Origin: an uncultured Clostridia bacterium
GTDB lineage: Bacteria > Bacillota > Clostridia > Lachnospirales > Lachnospiraceae
DNA length: 64,000 nt
Assembly (NCBI GenBank): GCA_946403295.1
Contig: CAMIZL010000003.1
Span: forward strand, 1-64,000
Direction: 5' to 3'
Position 1 is the first letter of the stretch. Each line of letters begins with the position of its first letter. The position numbers and the translations under genes were made by a program. The notes under the pieces were generated by a model. That model worked only from the letters and a program-made list of their open reading frames with translations, was not told where the DNA came from and made no database searches. This document shows positions 27,803 to 36,692 of the stretch, piece by piece.

Positions 27803-28031
27803 GTTCCGAAAGCTTTGCGATCTTACGGGCGGCATCACCGACAGTTACGATGGTCTGCGCGTCCTCATCACTCACTTCGACTTCAAAATGCTCTTCGATC
27901 GCCATGATTATTTGAAATATGTCGAGCGAATCCGCACCGAGATCATCGGCAAAGGATGTGTCCTCGGTTATCGAATCCTCATCTACGTTCATTACCTGGG
28001 CAACGATCTTTTGAATGATTTCAAATTCCAT
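27798..28031 (-). CDS. acpP: acyl carrier protein
   Basis: Carries acyl chains on phosphopantetheine in fatty-acid synthesis. From the ATG at 28031 the product is 77 residues, starting MEFEIIQKIVAQVMNVDED, with the attachment serine in the conserved GADSLDIFQIIM near residue 38. The upstream in-frame codons encode an Arg-rich run across the leader hairpin and are rejected. The ribosome site AGAGGAG is unusually far (about 14 bases) and ends at an out-of-frame ATG, so initiation may be regulated. It lies between plsX and rnc, as usual in Firmicutes. Confidence 0.93.
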   Translation of the reverse strand: MEFEIIQKIVAQVMNVDEDSITEDTSFADDLGADSLDIFQIIMAIEEHFEVEVSDEDAQTIVTVGDAARKIAKLSEQ

Positions 28032-28047
28032 ATGTCTGTATACATCT

Positions 28048-28089
28048 CCTCTTTTGAAACGGTTTCGAAACCGTTTCCGATTCTTTGCC
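28048..28089 (-). promoter_or_regulatory. leader hairpin before acpP
   Basis: A perfect 22-base palindrome (28056-28077; arms GAAACGGTTTC and GAAACCGTTTC) is preceded on the minus strand by GGCAAAGAATCG and followed by AAAAGAGGAG, the acpP ribosome site. It has the same flanks as the leaders of the AAA+ gene and the ABC permease gene. Confidence 0.7.
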
Positions 28090-28123
28090 AAAAAAGCAAC
28101 AAAGCAATAAGCTCTTAAGATGA

Positions 28124-29125
28124 TTATAACCTAAGATTACTTATGAGTCTCCCCCTAATATCTTCTCTTATCAATTTTGCACTGAACCCGATCGTTTTGC
28201 GGATCGTTTCGTGATCGGGTCTTTCGCTGAGCGAAACAACATTTCCGTTCAGTCCCGGGAAAAAAGTCATTCCCTTCGCCGAGAGCTTATTAAGCTTTGA
28301 TGATATATCATTTTCCTGTTCTTTTGTTCTTCCGAACAGAAGGTATTTGCGTTTCGCGGTAGATACCCGGGCTATATCGCGTACCAATCCCGTCATGATC
28401 CCGAGAACAAGTCCTCCCGTATAGCCGTCGCAAACTATCACATCGGCCTTCCCGTGCCAAAGCTCCTCGGGTCTTATCGTTCCGCCGAAATTAACATCAT
28501 TGCTCCTGATAAGAAGTTCGTAGCTGTCCCTGTAGAGAGGGCCTCCGTTTTCGGGTATCTCCGAGTCGCTGAGCAGTCTGACATCGGGCTTTTGTTCTCC
28601 AGTCAGATAACGCATATACAGAGATCCCATTTTCGCGAAAAGAACGAAGTCGGACGGTCTGACATTCGAGCCCGTGGAACCCGTATCGATAATGAGAAAC
28701 GGTTTTTCAAGTCCCGGAACAAGCGTGGCAAGCGGTGAAACACTGAGTCTTTCTATCTTTCCCAAAATGATCTGCGCGGCATCGCTCACACACTTTGATG
28801 CCATACAAGACAAAAATGCACCCGCTTCACCGTTCTTAACAAGCTTGAGTCCCTTAACAAGGGCACTGTCCTGCTTGTCGCGAACAGCCGCAACGAGGGC
28901 ATCCGATTCGCCTATTTCCTGTGTTACATGTGTGATACGGATCCTGTTCCTTAAAGGTCCGTACGCACTGAGCGCATTCTCGATGTAGGCCATATCACCC
29001 AGAAGTATAAGGTTAACGTCTTCGTATTCAGAGCATGCACTCACACATCCGGATATCCTCTCGGCTATCTGATCCGAAGAACCCGATACATCAAGTGCAA
29101 TGTTTATGACCCTATCCATACGCAT
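28124..29125 (-). CDS. plsX: divergent PlsX-like phosphate acyltransferase
   Basis: Sits directly before acpP, the normal plsX position; PlsX makes acyl-phosphate from acyl-ACP for phospholipid synthesis. The 333-residue length and the landmarks FVLFAKMGSLY, NFGGTIRPEELWHGKADVIVCDGYTGG and the overall fold order fit PlsX. However the usual DAMGGD is DVSGSS, SAGNTGA is SCMASKC, and HGSSD near the C-terminus is SERPD. The protein may be a fast-evolving functional PlsX or an inactive relative. rpmF, often upstream, is absent. The start may be the ATG at 29125 or 29119; neither has a strong ribosome site. Confidence 0.75.
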   Translation of the reverse strand: MRMDRVINIALDVSGSSDQIAERISGCVSACSEYEDVNLILLGDMAYIENALSAYGPLRNRIRITHVTQEIGESDALVAAVRDKQDSALVKGLKLVKNGEAGAFLSCMASKCVSDAAQIILGKIERLSVSPLATLVPGLEKPFLIIDTGSTGSNVRPSDFVLFAKMGSLYMRYLTGEQKPDVRLLSDSEIPENGGPLYRDSYELLIRSNDVNFGGTIRPEELWHGKADVIVCDGYTGGLVLGIMTGLVRDIARVSTAKRKYLLFGRTKEQENDISSKLNKLSAKGMTFFPGLNGNVVSLSERPDHETIRKTIGFSAKLIREDIRGRLISNLRL

Positions 29126-29146
29126 TTACCCAAACCCATAAAATAC

Positions 29147-29920
29147 TTATTGTTTCTTCTGGTAGAAAAATGAAGATATAGCACTGTAACCGATATTACC
29201 GGGCTGAATGATCTGCTCGGTGCTGCCGAGGAACAAAACTCCTCCGGGTTTAAGCGCTTTATTGAATTTCACATATATGTCGTCCTTAGCTTCCTCGGTA
29301 AAGTAGATAAGAACATTTCTGCAAACTATAAGATCGCACATGTTGGGATACGGATCCCTCAGGAGATTGTGTTCCCTGAATTCGACGCATCTTTTTATGT
29401 CGTTGCTTATCTGATAGCTTGTGTCGGTTTTTTTCTCGAAATATTTGGCTATAAATTCTTTGGGAAGTCCCTTAAGACTCTTCTCGTGATAAAGACCGAC
29501 ACGCGCCTTCTCAAGTACCTGCTTGTCGATATCGGTTGCGATGATCTTTATACGCGAAAGAGGCAGATAACGCGACAAAAGCATAACGAGCGAATAAGGC
29601 TCGTCACCCGTCGAGCATGCAGCACTCCATATTTTGAACGACGGAATCTTGATGATCTCGGGAACAACCTTTTCTTCAAGGACTTTCCACTGTTCGGGAT
29701 TTCTCCAAAACTCCGAAACGTTTATGGTAAGGAAATTTACAAATTCCTCAAATTTTACCTTATCGGATTTGATAAGATTAACATAAGTGACATAGTTGCA
29801 TTTATGTTTTTGGATGAGTGTGTCAATGCGGCGCCTCATCTGACCTTCTTTATAGCAATTGAGGTCGATGCTTGTCAGCTTAAGTATCTGCGCCTTAAAG
29901 AATTCATAGTTTTCTTCCAT
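29147..29920 (-). CDS. cheR: CheR-type protein-glutamate methyltransferase
   Basis: Methylates glutamates of chemoreceptors with SAM. The 257-residue protein has the N-terminal helical CheR domain (CYKEGQMRRRIDTLI), then NVSEFWRNPEQW (the FFR motif equivalent), SAACSTGDEPYSL (SAM site, about 100-112), and CRNVLIYFTEEAKD near residue 205. No other chemotaxis genes are next to it, so it could serve a receptor encoded elsewhere. It is 21 bases downstream of plsX in position but plsX is the next gene read, so the order of transcription is cheR then plsX. Confidence 0.9.
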   Translation of the reverse strand: MEENYEFFKAQILKLTSIDLNCYKEGQMRRRIDTLIQKHKCNYVTYVNLIKSDKVKFEEFVNFLTINVSEFWRNPEQWKVLEEKVVPEIIKIPSFKIWSAACSTGDEPYSLVMLLSRYLPLSRIKIIATDIDKQVLEKARVGLYHEKSLKGLPKEFIAKYFEKKTDTSYQISNDIKRCVEFREHNLLRDPYPNMCDLIVCRNVLIYFTEEAKDDIYVKFNKALKPGGVLFLGSTEQIIQPGNIGYSAISSFFYQKKQ

Positions 29921-29949
29921 ATTCCCACCATGTCTCTTTTGTAAAGTAA

Positions 29950-29976
29950 CCGGTCCGTGTAAATAGCACGGACCGG
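29950..29976 (-). terminator. stem-loop between ispH-S1 and cheR
   Basis: Perfect 10-bp inverted repeat CCGGTCCGTG / CACGGACCGG with a 7-base loop, 37 bases past the ispH-S1 stop. A T-rich stretch precedes it, not follows it, so termination strength is uncertain. Confidence 0.45.
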
Positions 29977-30012
29977 CGAGGAAAAAACCGTAAACTTTAT
30001 CTTATGCCTATA

Positions 30013-31986
30013 TCAAGCATTTGCTTCATCCTTCTTTTCCTCTTCGGCTGCTTCGCTTTCAGCTTCCTCTGAGGCTGCTTCGTTCTTAGGCTCGGGAGCA
30101 AGGAGTGCCTTGATGCTGAGGCTGATCTTCTTGTCTGCAAGTGAGAAGTCAACGATCTTTGCGGTAACTTCCTGACCAAGCTTTAATACGTCCGAAGGCT
30201 TGTCGATGTGCTCTTTAGCGATCTGAGAAACATGAAGAAGAGCGTCTACGCCGGGATAGATCTCAACGAATGCACCGAAGTCGGGCATACGAACAACCTT
30301 ACCTGTAACAACGGTTCCGGGAGCGAAACGTGTCTCAGCGTCAACCCAAGGATTCTGATCGGGGAACTTCATGGAAAGTGCAACCTTCTCGCCCTGGATA
30401 TCCTTAATAAATGCCTTAACCTTATCGCCAACCTTGAAGAGTCTTCTGGGATTCTCGATCCTGCCCCATGACATCTCGGAGATGTGAAGGAGTCCGTCGG
30501 CTCCGCCGAGATCAACGAACGCACCGAAGTCGGTGATGTTCTTAACGGTACCTTCAACGGTATCGCCAACATGGATCTTCTCAAAGAGGGCCTTCATAGC
30601 CTCAGCCTTACGTGCTGCAAGGATCTGCTTTCTGTCGCCGATTATCCTTCTCTTGCGGGGATTGAACTCGGAAAGAACGAATTCGATCTCCTGATCCTTA
30701 TATTTCTCAAGATCTTTCTCGTATACATCCGATACAAGACTTGCAGGGATGAATACTCTTGTTTCGTCAACCGAAACACAAATTCCGCCGCCAAGTACGG
30801 AAATAACTTTTGCCTTAAGGATCTCGCCCTTTTCAAAGGCTTCCTCAAGTCTCTTGTTACCGCGCTCTGCAGCGAGCTTGCGGTATGAAAGGAGAACCTG
30901 TCCTTCGCCGTCATTGACTTTGAGGACTTTAACCTGCATTTTGTCTCCTTCCTTAACAACAGTACGGAGGTCGAGACCGGGCTCGTTTGTATATTCGCTT
31001 CTGGTAATGATACCATCTGCCTTGTAATCAATATTAAGAGCGATCATGTCTTCCTTAACACTGATGACTGTGCCTTCAACTACCTCCCCGTTGTGTATTG
31101 TTTTCAATGAATCGTTCAGCATCTGCTCAAAGTTCTCTTCCGACATTACCTCTAAAACCTCCTTAATGATTGTCTTGGGTGTGGATGCTCCTGCTGTAAT
31201 ACCTACGCAACGAAAAGATTTAAAAGCACTTAAATCAAGGTCAACATGTGTCTGTATGTAGTAAGTATTTTCACACTGTTCCTTAGAGATCTCGAAAAGC
31301 TTTCTCGTATTAGAGCTGTGCTTTCCTCCGATAACGATCATCGCGTCAGATTTCTTGGCGATCTCAAGCGTTTCACGTTGTCGTATCTCTGTGGCATTGC
31401 AAATCGTATTCACAACAGTGACATTATACATCATGTTCGACAATAATTCAACTAATACTTCAAATTTATGAGTATCATATGTTGTTTGTGAAACAACTAT
31501 AATGTCCTTGTTGTTTTCGGATGCAAACCTCTCCGCTTCCTGTGGAGAGTTGATGACCCGGAAAGGACCGTTGCATCGGCTGCAAATGCCCTTTACTTCA
31601 GGATGTTCGGGATCTCCGATTATTACGGTCACCACAGAGGGACTTGATTTTTCGTCAACAATGCGATGGATCTTTTTAACGAATTGACAGGTTGCGTCGA
31701 CAACCTCGTTGCCGCTTTCTTCGATCGCATTGTAAATATCGCGTCCGACTCCGTGTGATCTTATGACTATCGTAGCCCCCGATATGTTTTCAAGTTCTTC
31801 GAGACCGTTTATAATCCCGACTCCCATTCCGGCGAGTTCTTCAACAACAGTCTCATTATGTGTGATGGGCCCGAACGTATATACTCTCTTTCCCTCGAGC
31901 ACGAGTTTTTTTACTATTCCGACGGCTCTTTCGACACCGTAGCAAAAACCGGCACTTTTCGCCACATAGATCTTTCTTTCTGTCAT
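30013..31986 (-). CDS. ispH: IspH (HMBPP reductase) fused to ribosomal protein S1-like domains
   Basis: A 657-residue fusion. Residues about 1-280 are 4-hydroxy-3-methylbut-2-enyl diphosphate reductase, the last MEP-pathway enzyme, with its three iron-sulfur cysteines in AGFCYGVERAV, DATCQFVKKIH and NTICNATEIRQ, and GDPEHPEVKG. Residues about 300-630 hold four S1 RNA-binding repeats, two with the GAFVDLG/GAFVEI signature. The tail is Glu/Ala-rich. This fusion is known from Clostridia and may provide the cell's S1 function. The ATG overlaps the cmk stop by one base (TGATG), so they are coupled. Confidence 0.95.
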   Translation of the reverse strand: MTERKIYVAKSAGFCYGVERAVGIVKKLVLEGKRVYTFGPITHNETVVEELAGMGVGIINGLEELENISGATIVIRSHGVGRDIYNAIEESGNEVVDATCQFVKKIHRIVDEKSSPSVVTVIIGDPEHPEVKGICSRCNGPFRVINSPQEAERFASENNKDIIVVSQTTYDTHKFEVLVELLSNMMYNVTVVNTICNATEIRQRETLEIAKKSDAMIVIGGKHSSNTRKLFEISKEQCENTYYIQTHVDLDLSAFKSFRCVGITAGASTPKTIIKEVLEVMSEENFEQMLNDSLKTIHNGEVVEGTVISVKEDMIALNIDYKADGIITRSEYTNEPGLDLRTVVKEGDKMQVKVLKVNDGEGQVLLSYRKLAAERGNKRLEEAFEKGEILKAKVISVLGGGICVSVDETRVFIPASLVSDVYEKDLEKYKDQEIEFVLSEFNPRKRRIIGDRKQILAARKAEAMKALFEKIHVGDTVEGTVKNITDFGAFVDLGGADGLLHISEMSWGRIENPRRLFKVGDKVKAFIKDIQGEKVALSMKFPDQNPWVDAETRFAPGTVVTGKVVRMPDFGAFVEIYPGVDALLHVSQIAKEHIDKPSDVLKLGQEVTAKIVDFSLADKKISLSIKALLAPEPKNEAASEEAESEAAEEEKKDEANA

Positions 31987-32669
31987 CAGATATCCTTTGC
32001 CATCTCATTCTTTACGAGATCGATCACTTTTTGTGTTACTTCTTCGATCGTCATATCGCTCGTATCGATAAGGATCGCCTCGGGAACCCTGACGAGAGGC
32101 GAAATCTCTCTGTGCATATCTCTCCAGTCTCTTTCTTCGATCTCGTTCATGACTACCTGCAGATCGCATTCGATGCCTTTTTCGATAAGCTCGTCATATC
32201 TTCTCTTTGCACGGATCTCGGTGCTTGCCGTAAGGTAGATCTTGACCTCGGCATTTGGAAGAACGACCGATGCGATGTCACGTCCGTCCATGATCACATT
32301 CTGTGATTCCGCAAGTCTTCTTTGAAGATCGACAAGTTTCTTGCGCACATCTTTATAAACCGAAACAGCCGATGCCATGTCGCCGACTTCCTGTGTACGG
32401 AGTCTGTCGGTCACATCGACTCTCTCGAGGAACACACGCTGAACATTGCCTGCGTCGTATTTGATCTCGATATCGATATCCTTGCATGCTTCGCATATCG
32501 ACTTTTCATCATTCTTGTCGATCCCGTGCTCGATGAAATAAATGGCCATAGCCCTGTACATCGCGCCTGTGTCAATGTAAACAAAGCGAAGTGCCGCCGC
32601 CGCTTTTTTGGCGATGGTGCTTTTGCCCGCACCCGCGGGTCCGTCGATCGCAACATTGTAAATTCTCAT
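31986..32669 (-). CDS. cmk: cytidylate kinase
   Basis: Phosphorylates CMP and dCMP. From ATG 32669 the product is 227 residues and begins MRIYNVAIDGPAGAGKSTIAKK, with the P-loop GPAGAGKS at residues 9-16. RDIASVVLPNAEVKIYLTAS and the RYDELIEKG lid follow. GAGGTGG lies just upstream of this ATG; the longer in-frame extension would include that ribosome site and is rejected. It overlaps the IspH-S1 gene, a common neighbour in Clostridia. Confidence 0.95.
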   Translation of the reverse strand: MRIYNVAIDGPAGAGKSTIAKKAAAALRFVYIDTGAMYRAMAIYFIEHGIDKNDEKSICEACKDIDIEIKYDAGNVQRVFLERVDVTDRLRTQEVGDMASAVSVYKDVRKKLVDLQRRLAESQNVIMDGRDIASVVLPNAEVKIYLTASTEIRAKRRYDELIEKGIECDLQVVMNEIEERDWRDMHREISPLVRVPEAILIDTSDMTIEEVTQKVIDLVKNEMAKDI

Positions 32670-32734
32670 ATATCCACCTCTCTGTAAGTGAGTCTTTTTC
32701 ATATTTCAAATCATCTGCAAATTCGACCGTTATG

Positions 32735-33988
32735 TTATGTTATGTTTTTAACATATTCCGCGGCGCTGCGGCCTGCCGCATACCCCGTCGACCACGCGAT
32801 CTGAAGATTGAATCCTCCCGTAAGGGCATCGACATCAAGAACCTCTCCCGCAAAGTAAAGACCTTTAACAAGCTTTGATCCGAGAGTCGAAGGATCGACC
32901 TCCCTGACGTTTATGCCGCCCTTCGTTATTACCGCCTCTTCAAAGCCTCCCGTACATTTAAATGTGAGCGGGAAAGCTTTAAGGAGCCTGACAAGCTTCT
33001 GTCTTTCCCCTCGCGAGATCAGATTGACCTTTTTGCGGGGATCTATGCCCGAAAGTGACACCACAACGGGTATGAGCTTAGTGGGCAGCAATTTGTCGAG
33101 TGCATTTGCAAAATCTTTATTTATATTATCATTAAAATCTGTTGTAATACGCTTGTCAAGCTGTTGTTCATCGAGCGCCGGCTTCAGATCGATCATGAAC
33201 GAACACTGCTGCGCGGACGACAATTCTTTGGCACAAAGCGAAGAAAGTGTGAGCACAAGCGGTCCCGAGATGCCTCTTCTCGTAAAGAGCATCTCTCCGA
33301 ATTCGTCATAACGTTTCTTGCCGCCACACGTCATGATAAGCCGCACGTTACGCAGTGACAAGCCCTCAAGATCCGCCACAAAACTTTCAACGGTTTTAAG
33401 ACCCACGAGGGAAGGAACAAGCTTTGTTACGGTATGCCCGAGTTCCTTTGCCATCGAATAGCCGTCTCCCGTCGATCCCGTGGTCGGATAGGAAAGACCT
33501 CCCGTCGCAAGGATACACGCATCGCCCTTCACAACCGTGTTATCCTCAAGCACTACATGCGAGAACACACCGTCTTTCGCGGCTATATGCGCTACTCTTG
33601 TATTTAACAAAGTCTTTACCCCGCTCTTTTTCACCGCTTCGCGCAGAGCATCGTTAACAGAAGCCGACATATCGCTTTCGGGGAATACACGGCCTCCTCT
33701 CTCGACTTTTGTTCTGAGTCCCATATTGTTAAAAAGCTCTATCGTGGCCTCGCTGTCAAGGGCATGATAAGAGCTGTACATAAATCTTTGATTGCTTATG
33801 ACATTATCAAAAAAGACCTCTTTCGAGCAGAGGTTCGTAAGATTGCATCTTCCTTTACCGGTAATGTAGATCTTCTTACCGATCTTTTCGTTTCTTTCGA
33901 GGAGTACCACCCGGGCACCGCCGCGTGCCGCCGTAAGTGCGGCCATAAGCCCTCCGGCACCTCCGCCTATGACAAGAACCTGTTCCAC
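32735..33988 (-). CDS. NAD(P)/FAD-dependent oxidoreductase, HI0933/YhiN family
   Basis: A 417-residue flavoprotein of the HI0933-like family. The FAD-binding dinucleotide fold is at the N-terminus (GGGAGGLMAALTAARGGARVVLLERN), followed by IGKKIYITGKGRCNLTN, the family signature, then ILATGGLSYPTTGSTGDGY near residue 165 and a C-terminal LYFAGEVLDVDALTGGFNLQIAWSTG. The natural substrate is not known; homologues are common beside cmk and ispH in Firmicutes. Confidence 0.9.
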   Translation of the reverse strand: MEQVLVIGGGAGGLMAALTAARGGARVVLLERNEKIGKKIYITGKGRCNLTNLCSKEVFFDNVISNQRFMYSSYHALDSEATIELFNNMGLRTKVERGGRVFPESDMSASVNDALREAVKKSGVKTLLNTRVAHIAAKDGVFSHVVLEDNTVVKGDACILATGGLSYPTTGSTGDGYSMAKELGHTVTKLVPSLVGLKTVESFVADLEGLSLRNVRLIMTCGGKKRYDEFGEMLFTRRGISGPLVLTLSSLCAKELSSAQQCSFMIDLKPALDEQQLDKRITTDFNDNINKDFANALDKLLPTKLIPVVVSLSGIDPRKKVNLISRGERQKLVRLLKAFPLTFKCTGGFEEAVITKGGINVREVDPSTLGSKLVKGLYFAGEVLDVDALTGGFNLQIAWSTGYAAGRSAAEYVKNIT

Positions 33989-34038
33989 CTTAGTCCTTTC
34001 TTTTCACCGATCCGTATTTTGTATGCCCGCTTCGGACC

Positions 34039-34626
34039 TTACATGTCCATATAGACATGATCTATATCAAAATCATACTGATCCGTCACGTAAGCATTCT
34101 CACCGAGTCTGATGATAACGCCCGGTGCGTCTATATTATCAAGGATACTCTGCCCGCAGGCATCAAGTATCAATGTTTCGAGAGCGGGGCTCTCTTTAGA
34201 AATATCTTTTATCGAATCATTGATCTCAACAACGCAATAACCGTTTTGATCAAAATATGCTCTGTCAAACGTAACATTGACGGAAGAATCTTCAAACGAA
34301 TCTTCGACGAGCGAAAGAACGGTCATGGGATCGAGAGTATCGCCGCTCCTGACAACGGATACTGACTGAACGAGCTTGAGTGATTTCGTATTGACCGAAT
34401 AATATGTCACTGTGATCCTTGTGAAGCTCTCTCCTTCGCTGTCGCTGCCGTTATTGATGATCTTGTTGATATTATCCTTATCGTCGGGTTCGGTTTCGGG
34501 CGTGGCTGTAGGGTTCTGGTCGTTGATCGGAATATTGTCCGCTTGCGGTGCCGAGCATGAGATCATGCCAAACATCACGGTCATAACAAGCAATGCCATG
34601 AAAGTTCTCTTAAGCCTTGATGCCAT
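34039..34626 (-). CDS. GerMN-domain lipoprotein
   Basis: A 195-residue lipoprotein. The signal MASRLKRTFMALLVMTVMF ends in MISCS (lipidated Cys about residue 24), followed by a Pro/Thr/Asp-rich linker and a GerMN domain (about 75-195) with ITVTYYSVN, LVEDSFEDSSVNVTFDRAYFDQNGYCVVEIN and ALETLILDA. GerMN domains occur in the spore germination protein GerM and in other extracytoplasmic proteins. The ATG at 34626 is chosen because GGGGAGG lies 7 bases upstream. No sporulation genes are adjacent, so a link to germination is not shown. Confidence 0.8.
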   Translation of the reverse strand: MASRLKRTFMALLVMTVMFGMISCSAPQADNIPINDQNPTATPETEPDDKDNINKIINNGSDSEGESFTRITVTYYSVNTKSLKLVQSVSVVRSGDTLDPMTVLSLVEDSFEDSSVNVTFDRAYFDQNGYCVVEINDSIKDISKESPALETLILDACGQSILDNIDAPGVIIRLGENAYVTDQYDFDIDHVYMDM

Positions 34627-34746
34627 TCCACTACCTCCCCTGTGACGGAAAAAACACAACCAAAAAACCCATTTTTACCCTGCGCATACTTCCGCATATG
34701 AGAGTTTAGTCACGACATATGTCATTAATATGTTACAAATATGGCA

Positions 34747-35289
34747 TCACTTAGACGCATTTTTAATGATATTTCTGTTTCTGATGATATAATCAAGCAG
34801 CGAGATCAGCGTGAGTACCGTTGCGGTGTACATAAGTACCGACTCGGTGATCCTGAACCAGTCGTAAGGAAGATCCCAAATGTAAAAAATACATAGGAAC
34901 ATCTGAACGACCGTCTTTGTTTTTCCCCAGTAACCCGCCGAAATGATCGTGCCTTTTTCGGCCGCGAGCTGTCTGAAACCGCTTATGATAAACTCTCTCG
35001 ATATGATAACGATGGCGCACCAGCAGGGGAAATTGTCCCTCACCTGTACAAAGCAGATGAGCGCGATGCAAACGAGCAATTTGTCTGCGAGCGGATCCAT
35101 GAGTTTTCCGAAATCGGTGATGAGATGGTCTTTTCTTGCGATATAACCGTCAAAGAAGTCCGAAGCGCAGGCAACGCAAAATATCACAAGCGCCGTGACG
35201 TTGCACCAGGGCTCATTCATTAAAAAGATTACTGTAAAGAACGGAATCAGGATAAACCTGAATACCGTGATCTTATTGGGCAGATTCAT
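34747..35289 (-). CDS. pgsA: CDP-diacylglycerol-glycerol-3-phosphate 3-phosphatidyltransferase
   Basis: Makes phosphatidylglycerol phosphate at the membrane. The 180-residue protein begins MNLPNKITVFRFILIPFF and carries the CDP-alcohol phosphotransferase motif DGx2ARx8Gx3Dx3D in SDFFDGYIARKDHLITDFG followed by KLMDPLADK (about 50-75). Several membrane helices follow. ATG 35289 is used because GGAGG lies 7 bases before it. It lies downstream of rimO, a common order in Firmicutes (rimO-pgsA). Confidence 0.95.
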   Translation of the reverse strand: MNLPNKITVFRFILIPFFTVIFLMNEPWCNVTALVIFCVACASDFFDGYIARKDHLITDFGKLMDPLADKLLVCIALICFVQVRDNFPCWCAIVIISREFIISGFRQLAAEKGTIISAGYWGKTKTVVQMFLCIFYIWDLPYDWFRITESVLMYTATVLTLISLLDYIIRNRNIIKNASK

Positions 35290-35337
35290 ACACAAACCTC
35301 CGAAAAATTTATTCCCTTCACCCCGTAAGCATATATT

Positions 35338-36669
35338 TTAGTCGATCATTGTTCCGAAAAGATCGTAATCGTCCGACTGCTTGATAAGAACTTTTACGAT
35401 CGTGCCCGACATGAGCGTTTCTAAGTCGCTGTCAAAATACACGCAACTGTCTATCTCGGGCGCATCCATATAAGAGCGGCCCACGAACATCCTCTTCCTG
35501 CTGTCGAATCCGTCGACTATGACATCGAGGATATTTCCCGGTATCTTCTCTTTTTGGGCTTTACTCAAACTCCTTGCGAGAGTCATGAGTTCTCTGTATC
35601 TCTCGTTTTTAACGGACTCTTTTACCTGATCCTTATATTTGTATGCCGGTGTGTTTTCTTCCTTTGAATACTTGAAAACACCGAGGTTATTGAATTTATA
35701 TTCCTCCACAAAATTCCGAAGATCTTCGAAGTCTTCCTGCGTCTCTCCGGGGAAGCCGACAATGAGCGTTGTCCTTATCGAGATATCGGGGACAGAAGTC
35801 CTTAATTTCCCGATCACCTTCGCAAGTCCCGCGCGGTCCATGCGTCTTCCCATGCGCTTTAACACATTGTCACTCGAATGCTGGATGGGTATGTCAATGT
35901 AGTGGCAGAGTTTCTTCTCGGTTTTAAAAACATCTATGAGTTCATCGTCTATCTCTTCGGGATAGCAATACATCACCCTGATCCATTTGATGAAAGGAAG
36001 TGCGCAAAGCGCCCGCAAGAGCTCCGGAAGTCTCTTTTTTCCGTATCTGTCCACACCGTAGCGCGTTGTTTCCTGAGCTATCACGATAAGTTCGCTTATG
36101 CCTCTCTCCTCAAGGAGACGTGCTTCCTCAAGAATTGCGTCAAAATCGAAACTCGTGTATTTGCCTTTAACATAAGGGATGATGCAATATGTACATCTTC
36201 TGTCGCAGCCCTCGGCGATCTTAAGATACGTATAATGAACCGGCGTCGAGATCCCCCGCTTTTGGGGCAGCGCGCTGTCATTTCCCGGATCACCGCCGAC
36301 CACGATGCTTTTTTCTCCGGCAGCGAGCCGTTCAAGGACCTCGCACAGTCTCGAAAGTCCCGAGCCCGTGATCACCGCATCGACTTCGGGTATTTCTTTG
36401 ATTATCTCCCGGGGATATCTCGAAGCGAGGCATCCCACAACAACAAGATATTTAAGGCCCGCGCTTTCCTTGTATTCGGACAACCCGAGGATCGCTTCGA
36501 TACTTTCGGTCTTGGCATCGTTTATAAAACAGCAGGTGTTCACGACCGCGCATTCGGCCGTTTGGGGGTCTTCGGTAAGCTTATGACCTCCTTCGGCGAG
36601 GAGCGTCATCATTTTTTCGGTATCGACAAGATTCTTGTCACAACCGAGCGATTCAAAATATATGTCCAA
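35338..36669 (-). CDS. rimO: ribosomal protein S12 methylthiotransferase
   Basis: Radical-SAM enzyme that methylthiolates an Asp of ribosomal protein S12. The 443-residue protein has the N-terminal UPF0004 domain (FESLGCDKNLVDTEKM, with cysteines C10, C46 and C80 region), the radical SAM motif CDRRCTYCIIP near residue 157, and a C-terminal TRAM domain. SLGCDKNLVD distinguishes RimO from MiaB. It starts with TTG 6 bases after AGGAG. pgsA follows. Confidence 0.93.
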   Translation of the reverse strand: MDIYFESLGCDKNLVDTEKMMTLLAEGGHKLTEDPQTAECAVVNTCCFINDAKTESIEAILGLSEYKESAGLKYLVVVGCLASRYPREIIKEIPEVDAVITGSGLSRLCEVLERLAAGEKSIVVGGDPGNDSALPQKRGISTPVHYTYLKIAEGCDRRCTYCIIPYVKGKYTSFDFDAILEEARLLEERGISELIVIAQETTRYGVDRYGKKRLPELLRALCALPFIKWIRVMYCYPEEIDDELIDVFKTEKKLCHYIDIPIQHSSDNVLKRMGRRMDRAGLAKVIGKLRTSVPDISIRTTLIVGFPGETQEDFEDLRNFVEEYKFNNLGVFKYSKEENTPAYKYKDQVKESVKNERYRELMTLARSLSKAQKEKIPGNILDVIVDGFDSRKRMFVGRSYMDAPEIDSCVYFDSDLETLMSGTIVKVLIKQSDDYDLFGTMID

Positions 36670-36692
36670 AACAAACTCCTCTGTTGCCTGAT

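Noticed and set aside
28032..28091. N-terminal extension of acyl carrier protein
   Set aside because: It encodes an Arg-rich run across the hairpin, unlike any ACP; the family start is at 28031.
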